Of a stretch of DNA of 64,000 bases, positions 17,463 through 27,256 are shown piece by piece (positions within the stretch are counted from its first letter, which is position 1; each line of letters begins with the position of its first letter). The stretch comes from Phytohalomonas tamaricis (lineage in GTDB: Bacteria > Pseudomonadota > Gammaproteobacteria > Pseudomonadales > Halomonadaceae). The translations under genes were made by a program, and so were the position numbers. A model generated the notes under the pieces. The model was not told the origin of the DNA. It did no database searches and saw nothing but the letters and a program-made list of their open reading frames with translations. The stretch covers positions 372,001-436,000 of the forward strand of contig NZ_PVRV01000020.1 of assembly GCF_003012345.1 (NCBI RefSeq), in the 5' to 3' direction.

Positions 17463-19727
17463 TTAATGCAATGTCCTTGCATCGCCAGGTAGCATATCGA
17501 TGTGCACAGGCGGCCAACGGCTGGCCAGGGCGCCGGGAAAATCGAGCGTTGACCACGCGCCGGAGAGTGGCGGAGCCCCGCTTAACCACGATTTCAGAGC
17601 CTGCCTGAACTCATGAAGGATGCGCGCTCGGTCTGGCATATCCATCATGAAAAACGCATAGCCTGTATAGAGCCCACGGGCGTATTCATGCCAGCCGCCA
17701 TAATGTCTTCTCGTCAGCGCCAGTGCATGCTCAAGGTAGGCATGAAATTCTTCAGGGGTAAGCCAGTCAAGTTGACGCCCGGCAACAGCAAGATCGACCA
17801 GTTGGGCAATATCCCAGGCGGCCATATCAGTATCGTTGCAGTGAGTATCATTATCACGGACGCGCCTGAGGCGTTCGAGATGCACCTGCTCATCTTCACT
17901 GCGATTGCCGGATTCCAGTATCGCGATTTCCTCCTCAAGTCGGCGCTTGTTGAGCGTATAGGGCGCGTAATTGATCTGATACTCCTGACGATCACCGGCC
18001 TCAATGAAAAAGTCCAAAAACGACTTGAGGCTATGAGGCGTATGCAACGCATAGTGACTATCGAGCCACTCCCTGATTTCCTCGTCCTGCTTCCCCGCCT
18101 GAGGCATAGGCTCAGCCCAGACCGGAGCATTCAGTGGGCCAACCAATGCCAACGCCGTGAACGTGGAAAGCGACGGTCGAGGTCCAGGCTCCTCCCAACC
18201 GGCCACATGCCAGTCTAGCCAGTGAAATAGACTGCCTGGATCGTCGAGATGCCAAAGGATATCGGCCACTAAAGAATCGTTTTCGCTATCGGGAAGGGCC
18301 ATCTCCCAAGTCACCCAGGCTTCAAGCATCCGATGCGACGAGCCGTAAAAGCGGCTCAACACACTAGCTAATTTATCAAAAAGCGGCGTCAGGTCCTGTT
18401 CGGGATAGGCTCGGCTATCACTGATCATGAGCAGATAAAAAGCATACTTCTCCGCCATGTAAATCGTTGCTGCATGAGAAGCGCAGCGCTTTAAGCCATC
18501 GCGTACGGCAATCGCCACGCCATCATCCATCGAACCGAACGGTGTCTTCAGCGTAGGTAGTACCTGGCGAGAGGCATCGGCCGCCAGCTGGTTAAGATGA
18601 TGCGCCTGCCCCGGCAACCAAAAGCGTGCAAGACCGGCAATGCCCTCCTCCAGCTCCCACTCAAGATTCTCGCTCAGGTAGGTGCGTACATCCTCCTGAC
18701 GGGCTTGGTCAGGAACTATGGCAATACCTTGACGGTACAGCAGATCCGGTTCACGCACTGACGCTATCGCCAGTAGCCAATGATAGGAAGAAGCACGCCA
18801 CTGCTTTATCAGCTGATGTGATGCCTCACGTGTCGCCTCATCGAGCAACTTATTTAATGGCATCGCCCACGGACTTGTCTCCGCCTTGAGCAATAATCCC
18901 CAATCATCATCGAAGGAAGCCAGGTGATCACGCCCTTCAAACAGGCTGCGTCCGCGCTGATAGGCGATCGCGACGTCATTCCATTCGGGATAACGCTGCT
19001 GGAGCAACTCCACGCCATGCGCTGCAAAAGCATAGGCTTCATCATCATTCAGCCAACCCTGCACCAGCCCCGCAAAGGCGAGATCAACCAGACGCAACCA
19101 GTCCCACGCGGCCCAATCAAGAGGCTGTTCCTGCTTGATATAATCGAGCAGGATATGGCCATACGCCTTTCCATCGGTCTGATTGGAGAGCCAAGCCAGC
19201 CGGGTCCTCTCATCGCTGCGTTTGAGTCGCTCAGCGTCGATATCCCAGCCATAGCGATGGCCCTGCGATGCCAACCACAAAAGGATACGAATCAGTTCAT
19301 CACGTTCACGAATATCCCACACGTCAATCAGCCAGTTCTGCACGTCGGGCCAATCGAATTGAACGTCACATGAATTTTCGATCATAGGAGCAAACGCCGC
19401 ACGAGCCCGCCAGACCGGTGCGTCAGGCCAAAGCGTCTCGCTCGCGGACTGTTTATATCGAAGATAGTTGAGCCAGGACACAATGCGCGTTTCGCTGAGC
19501 CAGCCCACACAACCGCCCAGCGCAAGAAGTTCGAGTGTTTCTCGGCGACAGCGGGGATCATTAGCCATCTCGATCAAACGCCAGGCTAGCTCACCACGAT
19601 CACCAATATCGAAACGCTTCAGACGCGCCTTCGCGCGCACGGACGTCAATGCGCGTATCGGGTCGTGCCCTTCCCAGCCGAGAAACGTCAGCTCATGAGC
19701 CCACCAGGCCCTTAACGCATCGTCCAA
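17463..19727 (-). CDS. Large protein with tandem DUF1266 domains
   Basis: A 754-residue protein without signal peptide or membrane spans. Two regions match the DUF1266 pattern: one around 150-270 (LLWLASQGHRYGWDID, then WDWLRLVDLAFAGLVQGWLNDDEAY) and one around 570-700 (AAWDIAQLVDLAVAGRQLDWLTPEEFHAY, then LTRRHYGGWHEYARG). A middle segment (LSRFYGSSHRMLEAW) looks like a degenerate third copy. DUF1266 has no known activity; members are usually shorter, with one copy. The only suitable start is TTG 19727, directly preceded by an AGAGGTGAGG-type ribosome site with an in-frame TGA just upstream. The protein is rich in Trp, Leu, Asp and Glu. No neighbour suggests a function. Confidence 0.7.
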   Translation of the reverse strand: MDDALRAWWAHELTFLGWEGHDPIRALTSVRAKARLKRFDIGDRGELAWRLIEMANDPRCRRETLELLALGGCVGWLSETRIVSWLNYLRYKQSASETLWPDAPVWRARAAFAPMIENSCDVQFDWPDVQNWLIDVWDIRERDELIRILLWLASQGHRYGWDIDAERLKRSDERTRLAWLSNQTDGKAYGHILLDYIKQEQPLDWAAWDWLRLVDLAFAGLVQGWLNDDEAYAFAAHGVELLQQRYPEWNDVAIAYQRGRSLFEGRDHLASFDDDWGLLLKAETSPWAMPLNKLLDEATREASHQLIKQWRASSYHWLLAIASVREPDLLYRQGIAIVPDQARQEDVRTYLSENLEWELEEGIAGLARFWLPGQAHHLNQLAADASRQVLPTLKTPFGSMDDGVAIAVRDGLKRCASHAATIYMAEKYAFYLLMISDSRAYPEQDLTPLFDKLASVLSRFYGSSHRMLEAWVTWEMALPDSENDSLVADILWHLDDPGSLFHWLDWHVAGWEEPGPRPSLSTFTALALVGPLNAPVWAEPMPQAGKQDEEIREWLDSHYALHTPHSLKSFLDFFIEAGDRQEYQINYAPYTLNKRRLEEEIAILESGNRSEDEQVHLERLRRVRDNDTHCNDTDMAAWDIAQLVDLAVAGRQLDWLTPEEFHAYLEHALALTRRHYGGWHEYARGLYTGYAFFMMDMPDRARILHEFRQALKSWLSGAPPLSGAWSTLDFPGALASRWPPVHIDMLPGDARTLH

Positions 19728-20212
19728 ACCTCACCTCTTCTGTAGAAACGGCCACTTATTGTAGCTAAAACTCTTCCCTTGAACCTAAAGCGTTCACGGC
19801 TGTTTTCGCTTGCGCCACACAATCTCGTTCGTTTTAAATAATCAATATCATGTCTAGAAGATTGAACATAAGCGCGTCCCTGACGTCGCTGTGCCCTTAT
19901 GATAAAAAGAGCATGACAAGCCTTTACGTTAAACGGCAAGGTCCTTACGTTTGAACTTGCATCCGTCTGCAGGCCTGCGGTTATAAAGCATCTGTCACAT
20001 CACGAATATGGCGTGGATGCGGGCAATCAAAGATTGAACCCAACCACACCGGCACGACTCGGTAGCTCACAGACACAGAGAGCCATGGACCCTCTCTCCC
20101 TGATGTGATGAGCTCACCGCGCTGACTTCGATACAAACAGCAATACGTCTGTCTCGGCGGGCTGGCATGATGCCACGGCATTGGCGCCCTGTCTTTTCAA
20201 AGGAGAGGTGGC
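19728..20212. other. Long intergenic region upstream of gabT
   Basis: No gene is supported in these 485 bases. The candidate gabT promoter at 19957-19986 is the only feature I can point to. Short open frames here lack ribosome sites and recognisable sequence. Confidence 0.5.
19957..19986 (+). promoter_or_regulatory. Possible gabT promoter with a palindromic spacer
   Basis: TTGCAT and TTATAA are 18 bases apart. The spacer holds the perfect 10-base palindrome GCAGGCCTGC at 19969-19978. A dimeric regulator bound there would block the promoter, but this is inference from position alone. Confidence 0.35.
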
Positions 20213-21490
20213 ATGAACAATCAACAACTAAGTGACTTGAAGGCACGCTACGTCGCGAAAGGTGCCCCCCACATGATTTCGGCTTTCGCCGAGCGCGCCG
20301 AGAATGCCGAACTATGGGATGTCGAGGGCAACCGCTATATCGATTTTGCCGGCGGTATTGGCGTCTTGAATCTAGGCCATCGCCATCCCAAGGTAGTCGA
20401 AGCGGTACATGCGCAAATCGATAAGCTGATGCACAGCTGTGCCACCGTTATTCCCTATGCGCCCTATGTTCAGCTCTGTCAGAAGTTGTGCGAGCGGGTA
20501 CCCGGCGCAGGTGAAAAGCGCGCTCTGCTGGTCAACTCTGGTGCCGAAGCGGTTGAGAATGCGGTCAAGATCGCCCGTGCGGCCACCGGCCGCAGTGCCG
20601 TGATCGCCTTCGACGGCAGTTTTCATGGTCGCACCATGATGACGCTGGCGCTGACCGGCAAGGTATTGCCCTACAAGCACGACTTCGGGCCGATGCCGGG
20701 CGATGTATTTCGCGCGCCTTTCCCCAATGCTTATCATGGCATCAGTGATGAAGACAGCCTCAATGCACTGAATAAACTGTTCAAGACCGACGTGCCCGCC
20801 CACCGCGTCGCTGCGATTCTGATCGAACCCGTTCAGGGCGAAGGCGGCTTCTACCAGGCCTCACCCGCTTTCATGCAGGCGCTGCGTACACTGTGTGACG
20901 AGCACGGCATTCTACTGATCGCCGACGAGGTGCAGTCCGGCTTCGCACGTACCGGCAAGCTGTTTGCTATTGAACATACCGGCGTCGTACCTGATCTGCT
21001 GACCACCGCCAAGAGCCTCGCCGACGGCATGCCTCTCGCCGCTGTGGTGGGCAAGGCCGAGTACATGGATGCTTCCGGCCCTGGTTCGCTGGGCGGCACC
21101 TACGGTGGCAACCCGGTCTCCTGCACGGCGGCACTGTCCGTGATCGAGGCGATAGAAGAAGAAGATATTCTTGCCAAGAGCGTCGCGCTCGGCGAACGCC
21201 TGGCTGAACGCTTTAAACACTGGGAAGAGCGTTTCCCCAACGTTGCTCACGGCCGCCACGTCGGCGCCATGGCAGCGTTTGAGCTGGTAAAGGATCGCAC
21301 AAGTAACGAGCCAGAAGCAGCATTGACCAAAGCGCTGACCCAGCGTGCCGCCGAAAAGGGACTGATCCTTTTGTCCTGCGGCTTCTATGCCAATACGATT
21401 CGTATCCTGGTCCCGCTGACCGTATCCGATGGTGTGTTCGAGGAAGGCCTTGCCATTATAGAAGCGTCGTTGGCAGAACTGACGCTCTGA
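20213..21490 (+). CDS. gabT: 4-aminobutyrate aminotransferase
   Basis: A 425-residue class-III aminotransferase using pyridoxal phosphate. It transfers the amino group of 4-aminobutyrate to 2-oxoglutarate, giving succinate semialdehyde and glutamate. The cofactor lysine lies in AKSLADGMPL, the cofactor-binding aspartate in LLIADEVQSGFARTG, and other class signatures are NSGAEAVENAVKIAR and FDGSFHGRTMM. AAGGAGAGG precedes the ATG at ideal distance. No succinate-semialdehyde dehydrogenase (gabD) or GABA permease is adjacent, so the rest of the pathway must lie elsewhere. A paralogue acting on 5-aminovalerate or a similar omega-amino acid cannot be excluded. Confidence 0.92.
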   Translation: MNNQQLSDLKARYVAKGAPHMISAFAERAENAELWDVEGNRYIDFAGGIGVLNLGHRHPKVVEAVHAQIDKLMHSCATVIPYAPYVQLCQKLCERVPGAGEKRALLVNSGAEAVENAVKIARAATGRSAVIAFDGSFHGRTMMTLALTGKVLPYKHDFGPMPGDVFRAPFPNAYHGISDEDSLNALNKLFKTDVPAHRVAAILIEPVQGEGGFYQASPAFMQALRTLCDEHGILLIADEVQSGFARTGKLFAIEHTGVVPDLLTTAKSLADGMPLAAVVGKAEYMDASGPGSLGGTYGGNPVSCTAALSVIEAIEEEDILAKSVALGERLAERFKHWEERFPNVAHGRHVGAMAAFELVKDRTSNEPEAALTKALTQRAAEKGLILLSCGFYANTIRILVPLTVSDGVFEEGLAIIEASLAELTL

Positions 21491-21515
21491 TCGCGGCATA
21501 GCCATGTAATGAAAT

Positions 21516-21542
21516 GCCCCGGCCAAAACCGGGGCTTTTTTT
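21516..21542 (+). terminator. Terminator after gabT
   Basis: GCCCCGG and CCGGGGC form a perfect stem around a six-base loop, followed by seven T residues. Confidence 0.93.
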
Positions 21543-21565
21543 CATTCGCGCATCAAGGCTAGACC

Positions 21566-22885
21566 TCAGCTGCGCGGCTCAGCCCTTTCCATCTTCTCGG
21601 TATGATCCGCACGATACGGCTTCTTGATCAGTGTGGCCTGCAGCCATTTACGAAGGCGCACCACAAACTGCTCCTGAAAGACGATGCAAAACGCGACGGT
21701 CAGTAAAAGAAACAGCGGGTACCAGGCAACAGAAATACCGTTTGCAGCGTCGAGGCAGCCACGGAAGTCGCTGAAGCACTGTGCAGGATTACCCGACAGC
21801 ACCATCTCCATGCGCGAGAAGATGATGTATAGCGGCACATGTAGCGCGAACATCGGCAACGACGCCCCCCCTAGCCGCCCGGCCCAGCGTCGCCAGCCTG
21901 CACTACGCGGCGACGGAATAAATACGCATAGATAAATCAGCGCCAGCTGACACGGCAATAGCAGGCCATCATGCATCAGGTAGTACCACTCATGCCCGCG
22001 CGGCAATGCATAGGTGGCGGCGCCAATACCGACCGCAATCAATGCAATCAACCCCAGCGCACCGCCCCATGTCAAACGTTTGCCGGCATCGCGGCGGTGG
22101 GCATACAGCGAGCAGAGCAGGATACCGGCAATGAATTCGGGCAGACGAATAATCGGATTGCGATGCAAGATACCCGTTTCCGGCATGCCATAATCGGTGG
22201 TTGCAATCACGTATAGCACCGGGATCAGGTAGATGACATTGACCAGAGCAATCCATGGGATCTGCTGTTTCAGCCGCGTCAGCCGTGGTGCTAGAAAGGG
22301 AAAGGTCAAGTAAAAGAAAAACAGTGCCGAGATCGACCAGGACGGTGGATTAAAGGTCAGATAAAGCGGGTTCCAGGCGTGCAGCATGAACAGGTTCAAA
22401 AACAAGTTGAGCGCCAGCTCACCGTTATCGAGCATATGATGCAACACTTTAGGATCGGCCTGCCCCATGCCATTGTTGACGTCATAGATCACAAAGCGAA
22501 ATGAAGTTGCCGCATCGTCCGGTGTGATGGCCAGCCATGGCAGTGCCGTCATGACGATAATTGTCAGCAGAAATGAGCCAACATGTATCGGATACAGGTT
22601 GGAGAAGCGCTTGATCAGAAAATGATGGGCAGGCTCGCGCAGCTGCTTGTTGGCGTCGAGATAGACATGCGTCAACAGAAACCCCGACAGCACGAAAAAG
22701 GCACTGGTCGAAAAGAATCCCACGTCGGTGACATAGTGCGACCATCCTCGCACCTGCGGATAATTATGCAGAGTATGAAAGATAACAATGTAAAGGCCGA
22801 GACCGAACCTCAACCACTCGAGCCCGATGAAACGTTCTTTTTTTGCTGTCACGTTGGCTGCTGCCACTGGTTGTTCTACTGCCAT
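21566..22885 (-). CDS. Acyltransferase 3 family membrane protein
   Basis: A 439-residue inner-membrane protein with about ten hydrophobic segments, of the acyltransferase 3 (OafA/YrhL) family that O-acetylates or O-succinylates sugars of polysaccharides, lipopolysaccharide or glucans. The family start is visible as FIGLEWLRFGLGLYIVIFH (the conserved histidine) and FVLSGFLL, followed by FLIKRFSNLYPIH, where an RxxR-like arginine motif is expected. ATG 22885 is preferred over ATG 22903 because a GAGAG stretch precedes it. It is a single gene with no polysaccharide locus around it, so the acceptor is unknown. Confidence 0.85.
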   Translation of the reverse strand: MAVEQPVAAANVTAKKERFIGLEWLRFGLGLYIVIFHTLHNYPQVRGWSHYVTDVGFFSTSAFFVLSGFLLTHVYLDANKQLREPAHHFLIKRFSNLYPIHVGSFLLTIIVMTALPWLAITPDDAATSFRFVIYDVNNGMGQADPKVLHHMLDNGELALNLFLNLFMLHAWNPLYLTFNPPSWSISALFFFYLTFPFLAPRLTRLKQQIPWIALVNVIYLIPVLYVIATTDYGMPETGILHRNPIIRLPEFIAGILLCSLYAHRRDAGKRLTWGGALGLIALIAVGIGAATYALPRGHEWYYLMHDGLLLPCQLALIYLCVFIPSPRSAGWRRWAGRLGGASLPMFALHVPLYIIFSRMEMVLSGNPAQCFSDFRGCLDAANGISVAWYPLFLLLTVAFCIVFQEQFVVRLRKWLQATLIKKPYRADHTEKMERAEPRS

Positions 22886-23124
22886 AGGGCGCTCTCTAAT
22901 CATTGAGCGTCTAATCTACTTATTATCGCTCTGTGATCATTCGGAACAGCCTAAAAGGCATATGCCCGAATAATGGATATCCTTCAGTGTTGCCGCTCAG
23001 CCAACATCCTATGTGGATCATGGCATTGAGGTTGCAACATACTTAGATGATGTCTTTTCGTCCACTCCGATTGCGCCGTTACTCGCAATAAAGGCTATCT
23101 CATCCAATCCCCTATAAACGCAAA

Positions 23125-23147
23125 AACCCCGGCTGATAGCCGGGGTT
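23125..23147 (-). terminator. Terminator after katE
   Basis: AACCCCGGCT and AGCCGGGGTT form a perfect ten-pair stem with a three-base loop. On the minus strand it is followed by further T residues, as expected for the end of the katE unit. Confidence 0.9.
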
Positions 23148-23168
23148 CGTTCTACTGACCTATATCAA

Positions 23169-25319
23169 TCAGGCAGATATGCTTGCCGCCTGAGCTTCAC
23201 GTGACCAGATGCGATGCTGAGACAACGCCTCGACGAATTCGCTAAAGATATCGTCCGCAGAAGCCCCGTTAAGTATCCCTTCCTCTGTTGTCGGCAGACC
23301 AGCATCGGCCAGGAGCTGGCGTCCTTCTCCCAAGGTAGCAATTACCTTGAGGTGCATATAAGCCTCTTGGACATAGTGACGCCCGAGCCCAGCGGCAGAG
23401 AGCGCTCTAACGCTATCAGGACCGCCCGGGACGAAAACGGCATCCATCGCTACCGAAGGCTGACCACTCAACAGTTCATCGGGCGTTAATGTTGTGCCAT
23501 TCAGTGTCTTGATCGGCGCCATTTTTGGCGCAATCAATATACCCTCGGCACCTTCGTCCTTGAGCTTGCGCTGCAGCGCCTCGACCTGCTCACCATCAAC
23601 GCCGTCGGCGATCAGAATCGCTACCTTGCGCGACTTGATACCTTTGGGCTTACGCGCACGGATCAAACTCAGCGCTGGCGAGTCCTGGCATGAACTCTTG
23701 CCAAGCTGAGCCGGCGTCGCTGTAGGCTGCGTCGGTGCCTCGATGCCGTGGTTCTCGCCTACCCGACGCGCCAGTTCAAGATCGATATTGGGCAGGATTT
23801 CCTTGATCACCCGCTCACGAATCCACGGCCGCTTGACCTTGGAAAGCTCGAAGCTGTAGGCCTCGATAATATGTTCTTTCTCTACATCGGTCTGGCTATT
23901 CCAGAACAGGGTCGCTTGGGAAAAATGATCGGCAAAGGAATCGCTGCGTGCGCGTACCTTGTGGGCATCTACCCGCTCGTAATGGGATTCAAACCCGCCA
24001 TTTTCCGGCCCAGGCGGCGTTTCACGCGGCCAACCACCGTCGATCGAGTTGGGTTCATAAGACGCCTGCCCAGTGTTGATCGTCTGGCGATGAAGCGCAT
24101 CGCGCTGGTTGTTGTGAGTCGGGCAGACGGGCTGATTAATGGGAATTTCGTGGAAGTTGGGCCCGCCAAGACGTGACATCTGGGTATCGTTGTAGGAAAA
24201 CAGGCGTCCCTGCAGCAGCGGATCGTTGGAGAAATCGATACCCGGCACGATGTGGGCCGGACAGAACGCTACTTGCTCGGTCTCGGCGAAGAAGTTATCC
24301 GGATTGCGGTTGAGCACCATCTTGCCGATGGGAATGACCGGCACCATTTCCTCGGGAATGATCTTGGTCGGGTCGAGAATGTCGAAATCAAAGCTGTGCT
24401 CGTCTTCCTCCTCGATGACCTGAATGCCGAACTCAAACTCAGGGTAATCGCCTTTCTCAATCGCCTCCCATAAGTCACGGCGGTGATAGTCGGGGTCCGC
24501 CCACAGCTTGTGTGCCTCGTCCCACAGCAATGAGAAGGTGCCGCTGACCGGTTTCCAATGGAACTTGACGAAGCGCGACTTGCCCTCCCGATCGATCAGA
24601 CGAAAGGAGTGGATGCCGAAGCCTTCCATCGAACGATAACTGCGCGGAAAAGCACGATCGGACATGGTCCAAAGCACAGTGTGGGCCGTCTCAGGCACCA
24701 GAGACACGAAGTCCCAGAAGGTGTCGTGGGCCGACTGCCCCTGCGGTATCTCGTTGTGCGGCTCAGGCTTTACCGCGTGAACGAAGTCGGGAAACTTGAT
24801 CGCATCCTGAATGAAAAATACCGGTATATTATTGCCGACCAGATCCCAGTTGCCTTCGTCGGTATAGAACTTGGTCGCGAAGCCACGTACATCGCGCACT
24901 GTATCGTTGGAGCCGCGCGGCCCCTGAACAGTGGAAAAACGCACGAAGGTCGGCGTCTTCTTGTTGGGATCCTGGAATAGTCCAGCCTTGGAGTATTGCG
25001 CCGCGTTCTCGTAAGGCTGGAAATAGCCGTGTGCGCCGGAACCACGGGCATGGACGACGCGCTCAGGGATGCGTTAGTGGTCGAAGTGGTTGATCTTCTC
25101 GCGCAGGATGAAATCTTCCAGCAACGTCGGGCCGCGCGCGCCGGACTTAAGCGAGTTCTGGTTATCAGCAATACGCACGCCCTGGTTAGTGCGCAAGTCA
25201 TGGCCGGTAGCATCACTGCGGTACTTGTCGAGCCCGTCTACCTTGCTATTTTCGTTGGTCTTGAACTCTGTGTCGTGCGCTTCATCACGGTTGGATGGAG
25301 TGATGGGCTTATCTGCCAT
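23169..25319 (-). pseudogene. katE: Large-subunit catalase (HPII/KatE type) interrupted by an in-frame ochre codon
   Basis: Read through, the frame encodes about 716 residues, the size of large-subunit haem catalases, which degrade hydrogen peroxide. It starts at ATG 25319 with AAGGAG ahead, runs 81 codons and meets TAA at 25074-25076, then continues 635 codons in the same frame to 23169. The stop falls in a conserved stretch: [19 protein letters not shown], where catalases carry Glu, as the neighbouring katA does ([15 protein letters not shown]). GAA to TAA is one base change. The catalytic histidine (VVHARG) and haem tyrosine (RLFSYND) lie after the stop, so the 81-residue product cannot be active. 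The C-terminal DJ-1/PfpI-like domain of HPII is present. Everything except this codon looks intact. Confidence 0.88.
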
Positions 25320-25649
25320 TGATCGTACTCCTTGATTTATATTATGTGGCTCGTTCAGCGCCGCTAGTCCCCGGCCTTAGTCAGCGCTATCCGTGCGGTA
25401 TTCTTCTAAACGTCATGGCAACTTCGCTTCACCCCAATGCGTGATGATGCTCTAACATCACTTGTATGATGATTTCTTATCATTTGTTTAAGGTAGACAC
25501 TCCGTTTCGGTTCTTGCAATTCCCCTAGTTTCTTCTGCACATAAAAAAGCCGCCGAGTATTTACCCGGCGGCTTCTATTTTCCAAACAAGGCGGATGGTC
25601 AATTCCGCCTGTTTTATTCCCTTCTTATTGCCTTATCAGGATTGCCTAA
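25320..25649. other. Intergenic region between katE and katA
   Basis: It holds the katA terminator (25543-25576) and the katE promoter region. Short inverted repeats occur at 25441-25461 (GTGATG/CATCAC arms) and 25469-25483 (ATGAT, five bases, ATCAT) and may be regulator sites. I could not fix a promoter. Confidence 0.45.
25543..25576 (-). terminator. Terminator after katA
   Basis: AAGCCGCCG and CGGCGGCTT form a perfect nine-pair stem around a ten-base loop, with a run of T on the minus strand. Confidence 0.88.
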
Positions 25650-27116
25650 TCAGGCAGTCAACGCCTTGAGCTTGGTCTCGACGCGCTCGCCATAATCACG
25701 ATCTGCGGCATAGCACTGGGCGATGATGCGCTGACGCACGCTCTCGTTCACCTCGCTCAGGTCGGCGGCGATGGTGCTGGTGAGGCGATCACGCTCACCT
25801 TCATCGAACAACCGGTAGAGGTTGCCAGCCTGTGAGAAGTTGTCTTCTTCGGCGTTGTCGTAATAGCCAACCCAAGCGTCCTGCTCAAGCGGCATCGGTG
25901 GTTCAATAACGCTGGCATCGGGTGCAGGTGCGCCCTGCTCGATACGGTCGTTGGGGTAGAAGTTGGTCGGTGAATACTGACCACCCTGTCCACCACCGAG
26001 CTGCGTACCGGCCATGAAACCATCACGCTGATAGTTGTTAACCGGGCACTTCGGCTGGTTGACCGGAATCTGCTGGTAGTTGACGGTCAAGCGATAGCGA
26101 TGCGCGTCGGCATAGGACCACAGGCGTGACTGCAGGACCTTGTCTGGCGAGGCGCTGACGCCCGGCACGAAGTTGGACGGGCTGAAGGCCAGCTGTTCGA
26201 CTTCGGCGAAATAGTTGTCCGGGTTGCGGTTAAGCTCGAGCTGACCAATCTCCAGCAGCGGGAAGTCGGCGTGCGGCCAGATCTTGGTCAGATCAAACGG
26301 ATTGATATGGTAGTTGCGCGCCTCTTCCTCGCTCATGACCTGCAGCTTGACCGTCCAGCTCGGGAAGTCGCCCTGCTCGATATGGGTGAACAGATCGGCC
26401 TGGTGATGGTTGGCCGGCAGCGCCTGCGCCTCCTCGGCCGTCATGTTGCGGATGCCCTGGTTGGTCTTGAAGTGCCACTTGACCCATACCCGCTTGCCCG
26501 CGTCGTTGTACAGGCTCAGCGTGTGAGAGCCGAAGCCGTGCATGGTGCGGTAGCTGTAGGGAATGCCGCGGTCGGACTTGAGGATCGTGACCTGATGGAA
26601 GGACTGCGGGTGGTTGGCCCAGAACTCCCACTGATTCTGCTGGCTGGGCAGATTAGAGCGCGGATCCTTCTTCTGGGTATGGATGAAGTCGGGGAACTTG
26701 CTCGGCTCGCGAATAAAGAAGACCGGCGTGTTATTGCCGACAAGATCAAAGTTGCCTTCTTCGCTATAGAACTTGACGGCAAAACCACGCACGTCGCGGA
26801 TATTGTCCGCAGAGTCCTGGCCGCCCGCCACTGTCGAGAAGCGCAGTGCGACCGGCGTTTCCTTGCCTACACCACGCAAAAATTTGGCGATGGTCAGATC
26901 AGACAGGTCACGCGTCAGACGAAAGGTACCGAAAGCGGCGCTACCGCGTGCATGCACGACACGCTCAGGGATCTGCTCACGGTTGAAATGGGCGAGCTTC
27001 TCGAACAGGCGCCAGTTGTCAAAAGTTAACGGGCCATTCTGGCCGGCAGTGATGCTGGTATTGTCGTTGGGAACGGGTGCGCCGTTAGCGGTAGTATAAC
27101 GAATGATTTCGGCCAT
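25650..27116 (-). CDS. katA: Monofunctional haem catalase (small subunit)
   Basis: A 488-residue catalase that dismutates hydrogen peroxide to water and oxygen. The distal histidine motif ([14 protein letters not shown]), the asparagine-containing DLVGNNTPVFF segment and the proximal haem tyrosine (RLWSYADAHRYRL) are all present, and length fits the small-subunit class without the C-terminal flavodoxin-like domain. ATG 27116 is chosen because AGAGGA lies four to five bases upstream and the protein then starts MAEIIRYTTANG; the frame is open to 27158. It lies upstream of katE on the same strand, but a terminator and 330 bases separate them. With katE broken, this is probably the main active catalase in the window. 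Confidence 0.94.
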   Translation of the reverse strand: MAEIIRYTTANGAPVPNDNTSITAGQNGPLTFDNWRLFEKLAHFNREQIPERVVHARGSAAFGTFRLTRDLSDLTIAKFLRGVGKETPVALRFSTVAGGQDSADNIRDVRGFAVKFYSEEGNFDLVGNNTPVFFIREPSKFPDFIHTQKKDPRSNLPSQQNQWEFWANHPQSFHQVTILKSDRGIPYSYRTMHGFGSHTLSLYNDAGKRVWVKWHFKTNQGIRNMTAEEAQALPANHHQADLFTHIEQGDFPSWTVKLQVMSEEEARNYHINPFDLTKIWPHADFPLLEIGQLELNRNPDNYFAEVEQLAFSPSNFVPGVSASPDKVLQSRLWSYADAHRYRLTVNYQQIPVNQPKCPVNNYQRDGFMAGTQLGGGQGGQYSPTNFYPNDRIEQGAPAPDASVIEPPMPLEQDAWVGYYDNAEEDNFSQAGNLYRLFDEGERDRLTSTIAADLSEVNESVRQRIIAQCYAADRDYGERVETKLKALTA

Positions 27117-27256
27117 TTTTTCCTCTACTAATAAGCCTTGATCGTGGGCGAGCGACACTCTATATCGGCTCTAGCAGGAAAAATAATTGGTTCGTCATAT
27201 CTGGATTATTGAAGATATTCATTAAAGAAAATAATCAGGAATAAAAATTCCATAGC

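Noticed and set aside
19712-19939. Open frame on the minus strand upstream of the DUF1266 gene
   Set aside because: It overlaps the start of the DUF1266 gene in another frame, lacks a ribosome site and has no recognisable sequence.
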